Below are positions 45,899 to 54,178 of a DNA stretch of 64,000 nt, one piece after another. Every line of letters begins with the position of its first letter. Positions within the stretch are counted from its first letter, which is position 1. Below the pieces are notes generated by a model. That model saw nothing but the letters and a program-made list of their open reading frames with translations. It ran no database searches and had not been told where the DNA came from. A program made the translations under genes and the position numbers. The stretch comes from Actinomycetospora sp. NBRC 106375 (GTDB lineage: Bacteria > Actinomycetota > Actinomycetes > Mycobacteriales > Pseudonocardiaceae): assembly GCF_030269665.1 (NCBI RefSeq), contig NZ_BSTS01000001.1, positions 310,001-374,000 on the forward strand, in the 5' to 3' direction.

Positions 45899-47515
45899 TC
45901 ACAGCAGGGACAGCTGCTCGGGCGGGGTGTGGACGACCGGCGCCGGGACCTCGGGGACCGCCCCGGCGGGCCAGGACCGCTCCGTCTCGCGGCCCTCGTC
46001 GTCGCGGCCCTCGTCGTCGCGGCCCTCCGGCGACGACCCCTGGCGCCCGCCCATGGCGTGCCCGCCGCCCGTGAGCCCGTGGCGCTCGATCAGCGGGCGC
46101 ACCCGGGCGGCGAGGTCCCGCCGGTAGGCGGCGTCGACGTAGGCACCGCGGCGGTAGAGCGCGGCGTAGCGCTCGAGCAGCTCGGGGTGCTCGCGGGCGA
46201 GCCAGGTGTGGAACCACTCGCGTGTGCCCGGCCGCAGGTGCAGCGCCAGCACGCTGGCCCCGCTGGCGCCGGCGTAGGCGATCTCCCCGAGCAGGGCGTC
46301 GAGCGCCTCGTCGGTGTCGGTGAGCCCGGGGAGCACCGGGGCGACGAACACCCCGCACGGCAGCCCGGCGTCGCGGATGCGGCGCACGAGGTCGAGCCGC
46401 GCGCGGGGCGTCGGCGTGCCCGGCTCGACGCGCCGGTGCAGCTCCGGGTCGAGGAGCGCCAGCGACACCCCCACGCCCACCGGCACGTCGCGCGCCGCCG
46501 CCGTCAGCTCCGGCAGGTCGCGGGCCAGCAGCGTCCCCTTGGTCAGGATCGAGAACGGCGTACCGCTGCCGCCGAGCGCCCGGATGATGCCCGGCATCAG
46601 GGCGTAGCGGCCCTCTGCGCGCTGGTACGGGTCGGTGTTGGTGCCCATCGCGACGTGCTCGCGACCCCACCGCGGAGACCGGACCTCGCGCGCGAGCACC
46701 TCCGGGGCGTTGAGCTTGACCACCACCTGACGGTCGAAGTCGTCACCCGCGTCGAGGTCGAGGTAGGTGTGGGTGTTGCGGGCGAAGCAGTTGTGGCTGA
46801 TGACGCCGTCGGCCACGAAGTCGCCGGTGCCGGTGGTGAGGTCGACCAGCGCGTGCTCGCCCGGCACCTCCTCGATCGTCACGACGACCCGCCCGCCGGG
46901 CACGTCGTCCGGCGGCGCCGGCGCCACCGGCGGCGAGCCGGGCCGGCGGAACGCCTCGTCGGCCAGCGACTCCGCCCCGATCAGCGCGTCGCCCCGACGC
47001 AGGTGCGGGCGCTCGGTGCCGGCGCAACCCTCCGGGCGCACGTGCACCCAGCCGCGCGGCGTGAGGAACCGGTGCTCCGCGCTCGCCACCAGCGTCGTGC
47101 CGTCGACGAGGCGCACCCGCCACGCGGGCTTCGTGGTGCTCCAGACGGCGTGCACGGGGGTGGGCACGAGGCTGCGGGTGTCGCCGCGGAACTCGGTGCC
47201 GACCACGAGGTCGCCGACGCGCACGTCGGCCAACCGCACGCTGGTGCCGTCGACCATGAGCACCGGGGTGTCCGGGCCCAGGCAGTAGGTGCAGGCGTGG
47301 CTGCAGCCCCGGTAGGGGTTGACCGTCCAGGAGAAGGGCATCGGCGAGGCGCCCGGCACCCGGTTGAGCACCGAGCGGGCGCGCACCTCGTGGAAGGTGA
47401 TGCCGGCGAACTCGGGCGTGCGGACGCTGCGGACCAGCCCCTTGAGCGCCGGCATCCCCGGCAGCTCCTCCGGGCCCCCGGCCACCTTCTGCTCGTCCCA
47501 CCGCACGCCATCCAT
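45899..47515 (-). CDS. Rv2578c-family radical SAM protein containing a mini-intein
   Basis: 538 residues from the ATG at 47515; a GTG three codons in gives VRWDEQ, close to the mycobacterial start as I recall it. After splicing the host is about 373 residues, with the radical SAM cluster C-x3-C-x2-C formed by C71, C75 and C243 (CSHACTY then CFARN). The TIM-barrel follows (MGTNTDPYQRAEGRYALMPGIIRAL, PFSILTKG). The Asp/Glu/Arg-rich tail has a repeat (GRDDEGRDDEGRETE). A perfect SOS box sits directly upstream. Related proteins are spore-photoproduct-lyase-like and probably involved in DNA repair (inference). Confidence 0.92.
   Translation of the reverse strand: MDGVRWDEQKVAGGPEELPGMPALKGLVRSVRTPEFAGITFHEVRARSVLNRVPGASPMPFSWTVNPYRGCSHACTYCLGPDTPVLMVDGTSVRLADVRVGDLVVGTEFRGDTRSLVPTPVHAVWSTTKPAWRVRLVDGTTLVASAEHRFLTPRGWVHVRPEGCAGTERPHLRRGDALIGAESLADEAFRRPGSPPVAPAPPDDVPGGRVVVTIEEVPGEHALVDLTTGTGDFVADGVISHNCFARNTHTYLDLDAGDDFDRQVVVKLNAPEVLAREVRSPRWGREHVAMGTNTDPYQRAEGRYALMPGIIRALGGSGTPFSILTKGTLLARDLPELTAAARDVPVGVGVSLALLDPELHRRVEPGTPTPRARLDLVRRIRDAGLPCGVFVAPVLPGLTDTDEALDALLGEIAYAGASGASVLALHLRPGTREWFHTWLAREHPELLERYAALYRRGAYVDAAYRRDLAARVRPLIERHGLTGGGHAMGGRQGSSPEGRDDEGRDDEGRETERSWPAGAVPEVPAPVVHTPPEQLSLL
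46790..47284 (-). mobile_element. Mini-intein within the radical SAM protein (165 residues, no endonuclease)
   Basis: Begins with Cys (CLGPDTPVLM, block A) and ends HN (VISHN, block G), followed by extein Cys243. Block B TLVASAEHRFL carries the T-x3-H variant; block F is GEHALVDLTTGTGDFVADG. At 165 residues there is no room for a homing endonuclease, so it splices but cannot home by itself. The insertion lies immediately before the third radical SAM cysteine, the usual site in this family. Confidence 0.93.
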
Positions 47516-47531
47516 TCGAACACGTGTTCGA
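47516..47531. promoter_or_regulatory. LexA (SOS) box, perfect palindrome
   Basis: TCGAACACGTGTTCGA, an exact 16-bp palindrome matching the actinobacterial SOS consensus TCGAACNNNNGTTCGA. It abuts the start codon of the radical SAM gene and lies 39 bp before the divergent GTG start at 47570. The Rv2578c gene of M. tuberculosis is reported to have such a box (literature, from memory). Confidence 0.93.
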
Positions 47532-47569
47532 TGGTGCGGCAAGCGCTCCGGCGGAGCACGATTCTGCTC

Positions 47570-48424
47570 GTGGACGACGCGCGCCGCCTCTGGAGCCTGT
47601 ACGAGCCGCTGCACGCGGTCACCTACTTCACCGCGGAGGCGCGTACGGCGTCCGACGCGGCCGGCCTGCAGGGGTTCTGGATGGCGTACGTCGCCCAGCG
47701 CGTCGCGCCGCTCGGGGCGGTCGGCCCCGAGGTCGCGCACGCCTGCTTCCACGGGTTCCACCGGGCCCGGCTCACGCGCGCGCTGCCCGACGCGTGGTCG
47801 TACGCGGACCCGGCGTCCTGCCTGAACGCCCGGGTGGTCGGTGCCGACGCCGCCCTGCGCCGCCTGCTCGGCGAGGACGTCGCCACGGGCACCGAGGTCG
47901 CGGAGGCCGCAGCACTCGCCGGGGCGGCCGCGGACGCCGCCGACGCCGAGGGCCGGGTGCTCGGCGCCGGGAACCAGGCGCTCCCCCGCTCGTCCGAGCC
48001 GCTGCGGGCCCTCTGGCAGGCGGCGACGACGCTGCGGGAGCACCGGGGCGACGGGCACGTCGCGGTGCTCGTCGCGTCCGGGCTCGGGCCGGTCGCGGCC
48101 CATCAGCTCAAGGCGGCCGCGGGCGAGCTCAGCGGCTCCACGACCCGCCAGGCGCGCCGGTTCGGCGAGGAGGAGTGGGCCGCCGGGGCCGCCGAGCTGC
48201 GCGAGCGTGGGTGGCTCGACGCCGACGGCGGGCTCACCGAGGCGGGCCATGCCGGTCACGAGCAGATCGAGACCGCCACCGACCGGGCCGCGGCGCGTCC
48301 GTGGGTGGTGCTGGGCCGCGAGCGGACCGACCGGCTCGCCCAGCTCCTCGACCCGCTGACGACGGCCGTCGTCGCCGGTCACGCATTCCCGCCCGGCAAC
48401 CCGATCGGACTGCCGCGCCACTGA
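47570..48424 (+). CDS. SCO6745-family protein (MarR-like helix-turn-helix C-terminus)
   Basis: About 284 residues from the GTG at 47570 (VDDARRLWSLYEPLHAVTYF), preferred over the ATG at 47531, which overlaps the SOS box. The family pattern ARRLW..EPLHAVTYF..EA is followed by helical repeats and a winged-helix-like end (LRERGWLDADGGLTEAGHAGHEQIE). Function unknown, common in actinomycetes. Because the LexA box lies in the shared promoter, it may be damage-induced together with the radical SAM protein. Confidence 0.82.
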   Translation: MDDARRLWSLYEPLHAVTYFTAEARTASDAAGLQGFWMAYVAQRVAPLGAVGPEVAHACFHGFHRARLTRALPDAWSYADPASCLNARVVGADAALRRLLGEDVATGTEVAEAAALAGAAADAADAEGRVLGAGNQALPRSSEPLRALWQAATTLREHRGDGHVAVLVASGLGPVAAHQLKAAAGELSGSTTRQARRFGEEEWAAGAAELRERGWLDADGGLTEAGHAGHEQIETATDRAAARPWVVLGRERTDRLAQLLDPLTTAVVAGHAFPPGNPIGLPRH

Positions 48425-48461
48425 CGACGTCACGGGTCGACGTCACGGTTCGTTCTGGTTT

Positions 48462-48484
48462 CGGTACCGTCGGTACGCGGTACC
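48462..48484. promoter_or_regulatory. Candidate operator before the acyl-CoA dehydrogenase
   Basis: CGGTACCG-TCGGTACGC-GGTACC contains GGTACC at 48463 and 48479, 16 bp apart, with a further GGTAC between. The layout fits a TetR-type operator, but no TetR gene is nearby. Confidence 0.35.
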
Positions 48485-48511
48485 AGGTGACAACACCAGA
48501 ACGGAGTACCG

Positions 48512-49882
48512 ATGAGCGCCTTCACCCTCGAGCTGACGCCGGCCCACCACGAGCTCGTGCGCCGGGCGCACGCCTTCGCCGAGGACGTCATCCGCCCCGC
48601 CGCGCCGAAGTACGACGCGGCCGAGGAGTGCCCCTGGGAGATCGTCGACCGGGCCGCGCAGGAGGGCTTCTACAACGCGCTCTTCTACGCCGACCTCATC
48701 GCCGACCCCACCGGTCTCTCGCTGCCGCTGTTCCTCGAGGAGATCTTCTGGGGCTGCGCGGGCATCGGGCTGACGGTCGTCCTGCCCGCCCTCGCGCTCT
48801 CGGCGCTCAACCAGGCCGGGACGCCCGAGCAGGTCGCGCGCTGGGCGCCGGAGATGTTCGGCGAGCCCGGTGACATCAAGCTCGCGGCGCTCGCGGTCTC
48901 CGAGCCGCAGGGCGGCAGCGACGTCGCGAACCTGCAGACGCGGGCCCGTCGCGAGGGTGACGGCTGGGTGCTCGACGGCGAGAAGATCTGGATCGGCAAC
49001 GGCGGGATCGCCGACGTCACCATCGTCAACGCCGTCGTCGACCCGTCGCTCGGGACCAAGGGCCAGGCGATGTTCGTCGTGCCGAAGGGCACCCCGGGCA
49101 TGGAGCAGGTCCGGCGCCTCAACAAGCTCGGGCACCGCGCGTCGCACACCGCCGAGCTCTCCTTCACCGGCTGCCGCATCCCCGCCGACCACCTGCTCGG
49201 CGGCGAGGACAAGCTCGAGCACAAGCTGGACAAGGCGCGCCGGGGCGAGGGCAAGCCCGCCGCGCTCGGGACCTTCGAGCAGACCCGCCCGATGGTCGCG
49301 GCGATGGCGCTGGGCGTGGCGCGGGCGTCGTTCGAGTACGCGTGCTCGTACGCCCGGGAACGGGAGGCGTTCGGCGGGCCGATCCTCGACAACCAGGGCG
49401 TCTCGTTCCCGCTCGCCGACCTCGCCGCCGACATCGACGCCGCCCGGCTGCTGTGCTGGCGCGCGTCGTGGATGGCCGCGAACGGCGTGCCGTTCCAGCT
49501 CGGCGAGGGCTCGATGTCCAAGCTCAAGGCCTCGGAGGTCGCCGTCCGGGCCGCGGAGCAGGCCGTCCAGACCTGCGGCGGGTGGGGCTACGTCGACGAC
49601 CTGCCGGTCGAGAAGTGGTACCGCGACGCGAAGCTCTACACGATCTTCGAGGGCACCAGCGAGATCCAGCGCCTCGTCATGAGCCGGGCGCTCGCGGACC
49701 CCGAGGCCACGTCGACGCCGCTGCACCACCACCTCCCCGGCAACCACGGCGGCGTCAGCCGGAAGTTCGGCCACGGCTCGCTCGCCCGCGCCCGCGCCGG
49801 CGAGGCGTTCCTCAAGCTGGCGAAGAAGGCCCCGGACTCCGTGCTCCGCCTCGGCGGCCGCCTGGCCTCGCCGGGCACCTGA
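48512..49882 (+). CDS. Acyl-CoA dehydrogenase
   Basis: 456 residues, somewhat longer than MCAD-type enzymes, without a signal peptide. FAD-linked alpha-beta dehydrogenation of an acyl-CoA. Motifs: LAVSEPQGGSDVANLQTRA (flavin/substrate loop), WIGNGGIADVTIVNAVVD, and the C-terminal catalytic-glutamate region TIFEGTSEIQRLVMSRALA. Chain-length preference cannot be read. It begins 87 bp after the SCO6745-like gene, has its own candidate operator, and is followed 80 bp later by a membrane gene. Confidence 0.93.
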   Translation: MSAFTLELTPAHHELVRRAHAFAEDVIRPAAPKYDAAEECPWEIVDRAAQEGFYNALFYADLIADPTGLSLPLFLEEIFWGCAGIGLTVVLPALALSALNQAGTPEQVARWAPEMFGEPGDIKLAALAVSEPQGGSDVANLQTRARREGDGWVLDGEKIWIGNGGIADVTIVNAVVDPSLGTKGQAMFVVPKGTPGMEQVRRLNKLGHRASHTAELSFTGCRIPADHLLGGEDKLEHKLDKARRGEGKPAALGTFEQTRPMVAAMALGVARASFEYACSYAREREAFGGPILDNQGVSFPLADLAADIDAARLLCWRASWMAANGVPFQLGEGSMSKLKASEVAVRAAEQAVQTCGGWGYVDDLPVEKWYRDAKLYTIFEGTSEIQRLVMSRALADPEATSTPLHHHLPGNHGGVSRKFGHGSLARARAGEAFLKLAKKAPDSVLRLGGRLASPGT

Positions 49883-49962
49883 CCAGCTCGCCCGCTGTGG
49901 CCGTCCGCGTCCGGTTGGTCCCCCGTGCCGGGGTCCGGTCGGCGTCCGGCGATGATGGCCGC

Positions 49963-51477
49963 GTGACCTCCCCGCGGCCGCCGGTACGCCGTGCGCGGTC
50001 CCGGGCGCTCCCGGAGCCGGAGGCGGCCGACGAGGGCGCGGAGGCGGCCACCGGGCCGATCCGGGTGCCCGACACCGGGGCCCGGACGCGCGAACGGGCG
50101 CCGGCGGATCGAGCGGATGGCTTTCCTGACGCCGAACGCCGACGTGGACGCCAGGCTGACACTCCCGGGCGACCACGGCGGCAGCGCGCGGCGGGGACTC
50201 GCGAGCCGGCCGAATCGCCGGCGGCGCACGGCCACGGGCACGGTCACGGGCACGGCGGCGGGGCGCTCGAGGGGGCGTCGGCGCAGCGGGTGCGGCGGCT
50301 GCTCGCCCTGCTGCTCGTGCCCTGCGCGCTCGCCGTCCTCGCCGGGCTCGTGCTGCTGACGCCGTCGCCCGCCGAGTATCGGCAGGTCGCCGAGCAGGGC
50401 CGCGCCGGGCAGGCACAGGGCGCCGGGCTGGGCGCGCAGACCCCGGTCGACGCCGAGGTCGTGCGTTCCGCGGGCGAGTCCGACTGCACCGACCCGAACC
50501 TGCCCTCCCCCGGCCCGGGGGAGGGCTGCCTCGCGGTCACGGCCCGCCTCCAGGACGGCCCGGCCGCCGGCACGACGATCACCACCCTCAGCCCCGCGAC
50601 CGCGGGCTCACCGCGGTTCGCCGTCGGCGACCCGATCGTCCTGGGCTGGGCGGGCGGCGACCCCGCCGACCCGCTGACCTACACGATCGTCGACTTCCAG
50701 CGCGGCCCGCCGCTGCTCCTGCTCGGTGGCGTCTTCGCGCTGGCGGTGCTGCTGCTCGGTCGCTGGCAGGGCCTCGCCGCGCTCGCCGCCCTCGGGATCA
50801 CGCTGGGGGTCCTCGCGCTCTTCGTGCTGCCGGCGCTCGCCAACGGCGCGTCCCCGGTCCCGGTCGCCCTCACGGCCTCGGGACTGATCGTCGGCGTGGT
50901 GCTGCCGCTGACCCACGGGCTCTCCGCCCGGACGGCGACCGCCGCGCTCGGGACGCTCGCGAGCCTCGCCCTGATCGGCGTCCTCGCGCTGCTGTTCGCC
51001 GCCCTGTCACGGCTCACCGGGCTCGGCGAGGAGGCCTCGGAGCTCGCCGGGGTGCTCGGTCCCGGGCTGGACGTCCGCGGGCTGCTGCTCGCGGGCGTCG
51101 TCATCGGGGCGCTCGGCGTGCTCGACGACGTCACCGTCACCCAGACCAGCGCGGTGTGGGAGCTGCACCGTGCGAACCCGGCCGCCCGGCTCGCGGACCT
51201 CTATGGTGCCGCCATGCGTGTCGGTCGGGACCACGTCGCCTCCGCGGTGAACACGTTGGTGCTCGCCTACGCCGGGGCGGCGCTGCCCCTGCTGCTGCTC
51301 TTCGCGCTCGCGGGACGGGGTCTCGGTGACCTGCTCACGGCCGAGGACGTGGCGCAGGAGGTCGTGCGCACCCTGGTCGGCAGCATCGGGCTCGTCGCGT
51401 CGGTGCCGCTGACGACGCTGCTGGCCGCCGTCGTGGTCCGTGCGATCAGCGCCCGGGGCGCGAGGGGCGCGACATGA
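49963..51477 (+). CDS. YibE/F-like membrane protein with extended N-terminus
   Basis: 504 residues from the GTG at 49963. The first ~105 residues are Arg/Pro/Ala-rich with a His-Gly run (HGHGHGHGHGG near residue 92). The YibE/F region follows: first helix LLALLLVPCALAVLAGLVLLT, an outside loop with paired cysteines (ESDCTDPNLPSPGPGEGC), and about seven helices, including VVLPLTHGLSARTA and GALGVLDDVTVTQTSAV. Part of the N-terminal extension (nt 50104-50162) is a dispersed repeat. A shorter start is possible but unproven. ATGA overlap with the next gene. Confidence 0.85.
   Translation: MTSPRPPVRRARSRALPEPEAADEGAEAATGPIRVPDTGARTRERAPADRADGFPDAERRRGRQADTPGRPRRQRAAGTREPAESPAAHGHGHGHGHGGGALEGASAQRVRRLLALLLVPCALAVLAGLVLLTPSPAEYRQVAEQGRAGQAQGAGLGAQTPVDAEVVRSAGESDCTDPNLPSPGPGEGCLAVTARLQDGPAAGTTITTLSPATAGSPRFAVGDPIVLGWAGGDPADPLTYTIVDFQRGPPLLLLGGVFALAVLLLGRWQGLAALAALGITLGVLALFVLPALANGASPVPVALTASGLIVGVVLPLTHGLSARTATAALGTLASLALIGVLALLFAALSRLTGLGEEASELAGVLGPGLDVRGLLLAGVVIGALGVLDDVTVTQTSAVWELHRANPAARLADLYGAAMRVGRDHVASAVNTLVLAYAGAALPLLLLFALAGRGLGDLLTAEDVAQEVVRTLVGSIGLVASVPLTTLLAAVVVRAISARGARGAT
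50104..50162. repeat. Dispersed ~55-bp repeat, copy B, inside the YibE/F-like coding sequence
   Basis: GATCGAGCGGATGGCTTTCC... through GTGGACGCCAGGCTGACA matches 6776-6830. It encodes about residues 48-67 of the N-terminal extension (DGFPDAERRRGRQAD). Confidence 0.65.
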
Positions 51478-52790
51478 GCCGCCCCGCCCCCCGCGTGCTG
51501 CCGCGGGCCTCCGAGCCGGCGCCGAGCGGGATCCTCGACACCGCCCGCGCCCTCGTCGTCGCGTCGACGCGCACGGCCGTGGAGCTGACCCTCCACGGGC
51601 CCGCGATCGTGCGCGGCATCGCCGACATCGCCTCCCACGGCGCCCGCACCACCGCCGAGCTCAGCCCGCTCGTCACCGACGCCCTGCGCGCCGTGCCGCG
51701 GCTGGTCTCGATGCTGGAGCAGCTCCTGCCCGTGGCGTCCGGGCTGCAGCACACGCTCGCCGAGCTCGGCCCCGACCTCACGCGCCTGTCCTACGCGACC
51801 GACGCCCTCGACCGGCTCGCCGGCGCCGTCGACGACCTCCACACCCTCGCCCGCGCCGTCCCGGCGCTCCAGGAGATCGGGAAGGCCCGCGGCGACATCG
51901 CCCGGCTCGCGGAGGCCGTCCCCGCCCTGCAGGAGATCGGGAAGGCGCGCGACGACATCGCCGCGCTGGCCGAGGCCGTGCCCGCGCTCCAGCGGATCGG
52001 CGAGGCCCGGGGGGACATCGCCGCCCTCGCCGAGGCCGTCCCCGCGCTCCAGCGGATCGGCGAGGCGCGGGGCGACATCGCCCGGCTCGCCGAGGCCGTG
52101 CCGGCCCTGCAGGAGATCGGCGCGGCGCGCGGCGACATCGCCGCGCTGGCCCGCGCCGTGCCCGCCCTGGAGCAGCTGGGGGCGGCCGCCCCGACGCTCG
52201 AGCGGCTCGCCGAGGCCGCCCCCGCGCTGCAGCAGCTCGGTGACGCGGCACCGCACCTCACCGAGATCGCGGCCGCGGTCCCGGCGCTGCAGGAGATCGC
52301 CGCCGCCACCGGCGACGTGCGCACGATCGCGGGCGCCACCGGCACCGTCGAGCGGATCGCGGACGGGGTCCCGACCGTCGAGGTCCTCGCGGGTGCCGTG
52401 CCGACGATCGAGGCCCTCGCCGCAGCCGTCGACGACGTGCGTCGCCTCGCGGCCGCCGCGCCGGCGCTGGAGCAGATGGCCGGCGCGATCGGCGAGGTCG
52501 AGAAGCTGACCGGGGCGATCGGGCACGTCGAGGTGCTCGCCCGTCACGCCGACACCACGTTCCCGGACGTCCCGCCGCGCCTGGCGAACCTGGACGCCGC
52601 GCTGGCGACCGCCGCGGGCGAGCTGCAGAAGGTCAGCCCGGACCTGCGCACCCTCGCCGGGCGCATCGACAACCTCGACGAGCAGATCAAGGTGCTCGCC
52701 GACGCCCTGGCGCCGCTGCAGGGCACCACCGAACGTCTCGGGCGGGTCGTCGACCGTCTCCCGGGCCGGAAGCGCTCCGGCGAGGGCTGA
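51474..52790 (+). CDS. Long coiled-coil protein with 20-residue tandem repeats
   Basis: 438 residues, ATGA overlap with the YibE/F-like gene. No signal peptide or clear membrane helix; mainly helical. Five strong copies of AEAVPALQEIGKARGDIARL (residues ~123-222) and several weaker ones to ~290 suggest a continuous helical rod resembling the HAMP/methyl-accepting type by appearance only. The C-terminal part (LDAALATAAGELQKVSPDLRTLAGRIDNLDEQIKVL) is a heptad-like coil. The short C-terminus is basic. Function unknown; a partner of the membrane protein is plausible. Confidence 0.8.
   Translation: MSRPAPRVLPRASEPAPSGILDTARALVVASTRTAVELTLHGPAIVRGIADIASHGARTTAELSPLVTDALRAVPRLVSMLEQLLPVASGLQHTLAELGPDLTRLSYATDALDRLAGAVDDLHTLARAVPALQEIGKARGDIARLAEAVPALQEIGKARDDIAALAEAVPALQRIGEARGDIAALAEAVPALQRIGEARGDIARLAEAVPALQEIGAARGDIAALARAVPALEQLGAAAPTLERLAEAAPALQQLGDAAPHLTEIAAAVPALQEIAAATGDVRTIAGATGTVERIADGVPTVEVLAGAVPTIEALAAAVDDVRRLAAAAPALEQMAGAIGEVEKLTGAIGHVEVLARHADTTFPDVPPRLANLDAALATAAGELQKVSPDLRTLAGRIDNLDEQIKVLADALAPLQGTTERLGRVVDRLPGRKRSGEG
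51841..52140 (+). repeat. Five exact-period 60-bp tandem repeats in coding sequence
   Basis: Units at 51841, 51901, 51961, 52021 and 52081 align base for base with a 60-bp period, mostly differing at third codon positions. Two weaker units follow at 52141 and 52201. Confidence 0.92.
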
Positions 52791-52881
52791 ACGGAGATCA
52801 CCAGGTCGCGAGGCACTTCCCGACGACACTCGGGGTGTCTTTCGGACTGCTGATCACCTCAGGGCGCGCCCGCCGCCGAGA

Positions 52882-52930
52882 AACGAACGGCGCCCTCGCT
52901 GCTTCGGTAGCAGCGAAGGCGCCGTTCGTT
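52882..52930. terminator. Bidirectional terminator, 22-bp stem
   Basis: Arms AACGAACGGCGCCCTCGCTGCT (52882-52903) and AGCAGCGAAGGCGCCGTTCGTT (52909-52930) pair with one C/A mismatch around a 5-base loop (TCGGT). It lies between the convergent coiled-coil and secreted-protein genes. Confidence 0.85.
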
Positions 52931-52969
52931 CGTCCGCGGACCGTAGACCGTCAGGCCGGCGTGCCGATC

Positions 52970-53998
52970 CTAGGAGCCGGGGCAGTGCGGCGGCTCGTGG
53001 CCGCCGTCGCCGGGCTGCTCGTGCCCGCCGTTGTCCGGCTGCGGGTGCTCGTCGCCGTGGGACGGCTCGTGACCCCCGTTGTCCGGCTTCTCGTGGCCGT
53101 TGTCACCGCCCTCGGGGTGGCCGCTGTTGCCGTTGTCGCCGCCCTGAGGGTGGTCGTCGCCGTTGCCGTGGTCGTCACCGGGGTGTGCGGGGGGCGTGGT
53201 CGGCTCCTCGCACGGGTTCCCGGGCATCTCGGGACCGGCCGGCTTCGTGAGCTCGAAGTCGTAGGTCGTGGTCGGCGTCGAGACGAGGTCGACCCCCGCG
53301 TCGAGACCGGGGTTGCCGCGCCCCTGGTTGATCACGAGACCGGTCACGCGGATACCGGGCTGCGCGGCGACGAACTCGCTGAGGAGCTTCGTACCGCCGT
53401 TCGAGCAGGAGCGCTGCGACTCGTCGATCACACCCGGGATCGCGCGCGTCGAGCACCACCGGCCCATGCCGGCCTCGTAGCGGTGCCAGGCGTTCGGCGT
53501 CCGGCTGTCGCCGGCGTTGTAGATCGGCTCGTAGGTGAGGGTCGAGAAGCCCGCCGACGAGTCGGGGTCGTAATCGATGACGAGCTGCATGCTCGGGAAC
53601 TGGTCGGCGTTGTCCGCCGCGTTCTGGTACGCGGAGTAGGCGGCGGTCGCGATCCACTCCCCCAGCGCGGAATCCTCCGCCTTCGCGATGGCGGCCTTCC
53701 CGTCACCGTCCGGCGTCTCGAGCCGGAGCGCGGCGTCGCCACCGAGAGGCGGAGCCGGCGGCGTGAGGTCGTCGTCGACCCCGACCGTCCCGCCCTTCGG
53801 GTCGTCGTCGGTCTGCGCGAACGGCGCCAGGTCCGGCAGCACGTGCGTCGTCCCGACGACCGGAGCCGGGACCGGGAGCAGCGGTTCCGCGCTGCCCGTC
53901 CCGACCATCGCGGCGGCCCCGCCGCCGACGATCAGGGCCCCGGTGGCCGCCAGCGCGACCATCCCCCGCCGCCCGAGTGTCGCCCTGTGAAGACCCAT
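52970..53998 (-). CDS. Secreted protein with His/Gly/Asp-rich C-terminus
   Basis: 342 residues from the ATG at 53998 behind AAAGGACA. A signal peptide (MGLHRATLGRRGMVALAATG..AAAMVG) with an AxA-like cleavage point. The mature part (residues ~120-270) has four cysteines (RWCSTRA, QRSCSNG and others) and no motif I recognise. The last ~70 residues repeat Gly-His-Asp/Pro elements such as GGDNGHEKPDNGGHE and could bind metal ions. Family unknown. It is followed on the minus strand by a terminator. Confidence 0.8.
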   Translation of the reverse strand: MGLHRATLGRRGMVALAATGALIVGGGAAAMVGTGSAEPLLPVPAPVVGTTHVLPDLAPFAQTDDDPKGGTVGVDDDLTPPAPPLGGDAALRLETPDGDGKAAIAKAEDSALGEWIATAAYSAYQNAADNADQFPSMQLVIDYDPDSSAGFSTLTYEPIYNAGDSRTPNAWHRYEAGMGRWCSTRAIPGVIDESQRSCSNGGTKLLSEFVAAQPGIRVTGLVINQGRGNPGLDAGVDLVSTPTTTYDFELTKPAGPEMPGNPCEEPTTPPAHPGDDHGNGDDHPQGGDNGNSGHPEGGDNGHEKPDNGGHEPSHGDEHPQPDNGGHEQPGDGGHEPPHCPGS

Positions 53999-54178
53999 CC
54001 GTGTGGTGTCCTTCCGCCCTTTGGAGATGTGGTTCGTGTGAGCCACAACTCAGAGGTAACGAAGAGGACACAGACGAGTGACGAGGCAATTCCTCCGAAC
54101 GGGCGCTCAAGATCGACCGTTGGTACGCCGCGTGCACCCCAGCAGCGCCCAATCACGCGATCGGCGTCCGCGACGAAG

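Noticed and set aside
45338-48424. 1028-residue plus-strand frame
   Set aside because: Only its last ~285 residues (the SCO6745-like protein) are real; the rest is antisense to the intein gene and PPOX gene.
51841-52140. Possible CRISPR array
   Set aside because: The 60-bp units have no spacers, are in frame with a protein and differ mostly at third codon positions.
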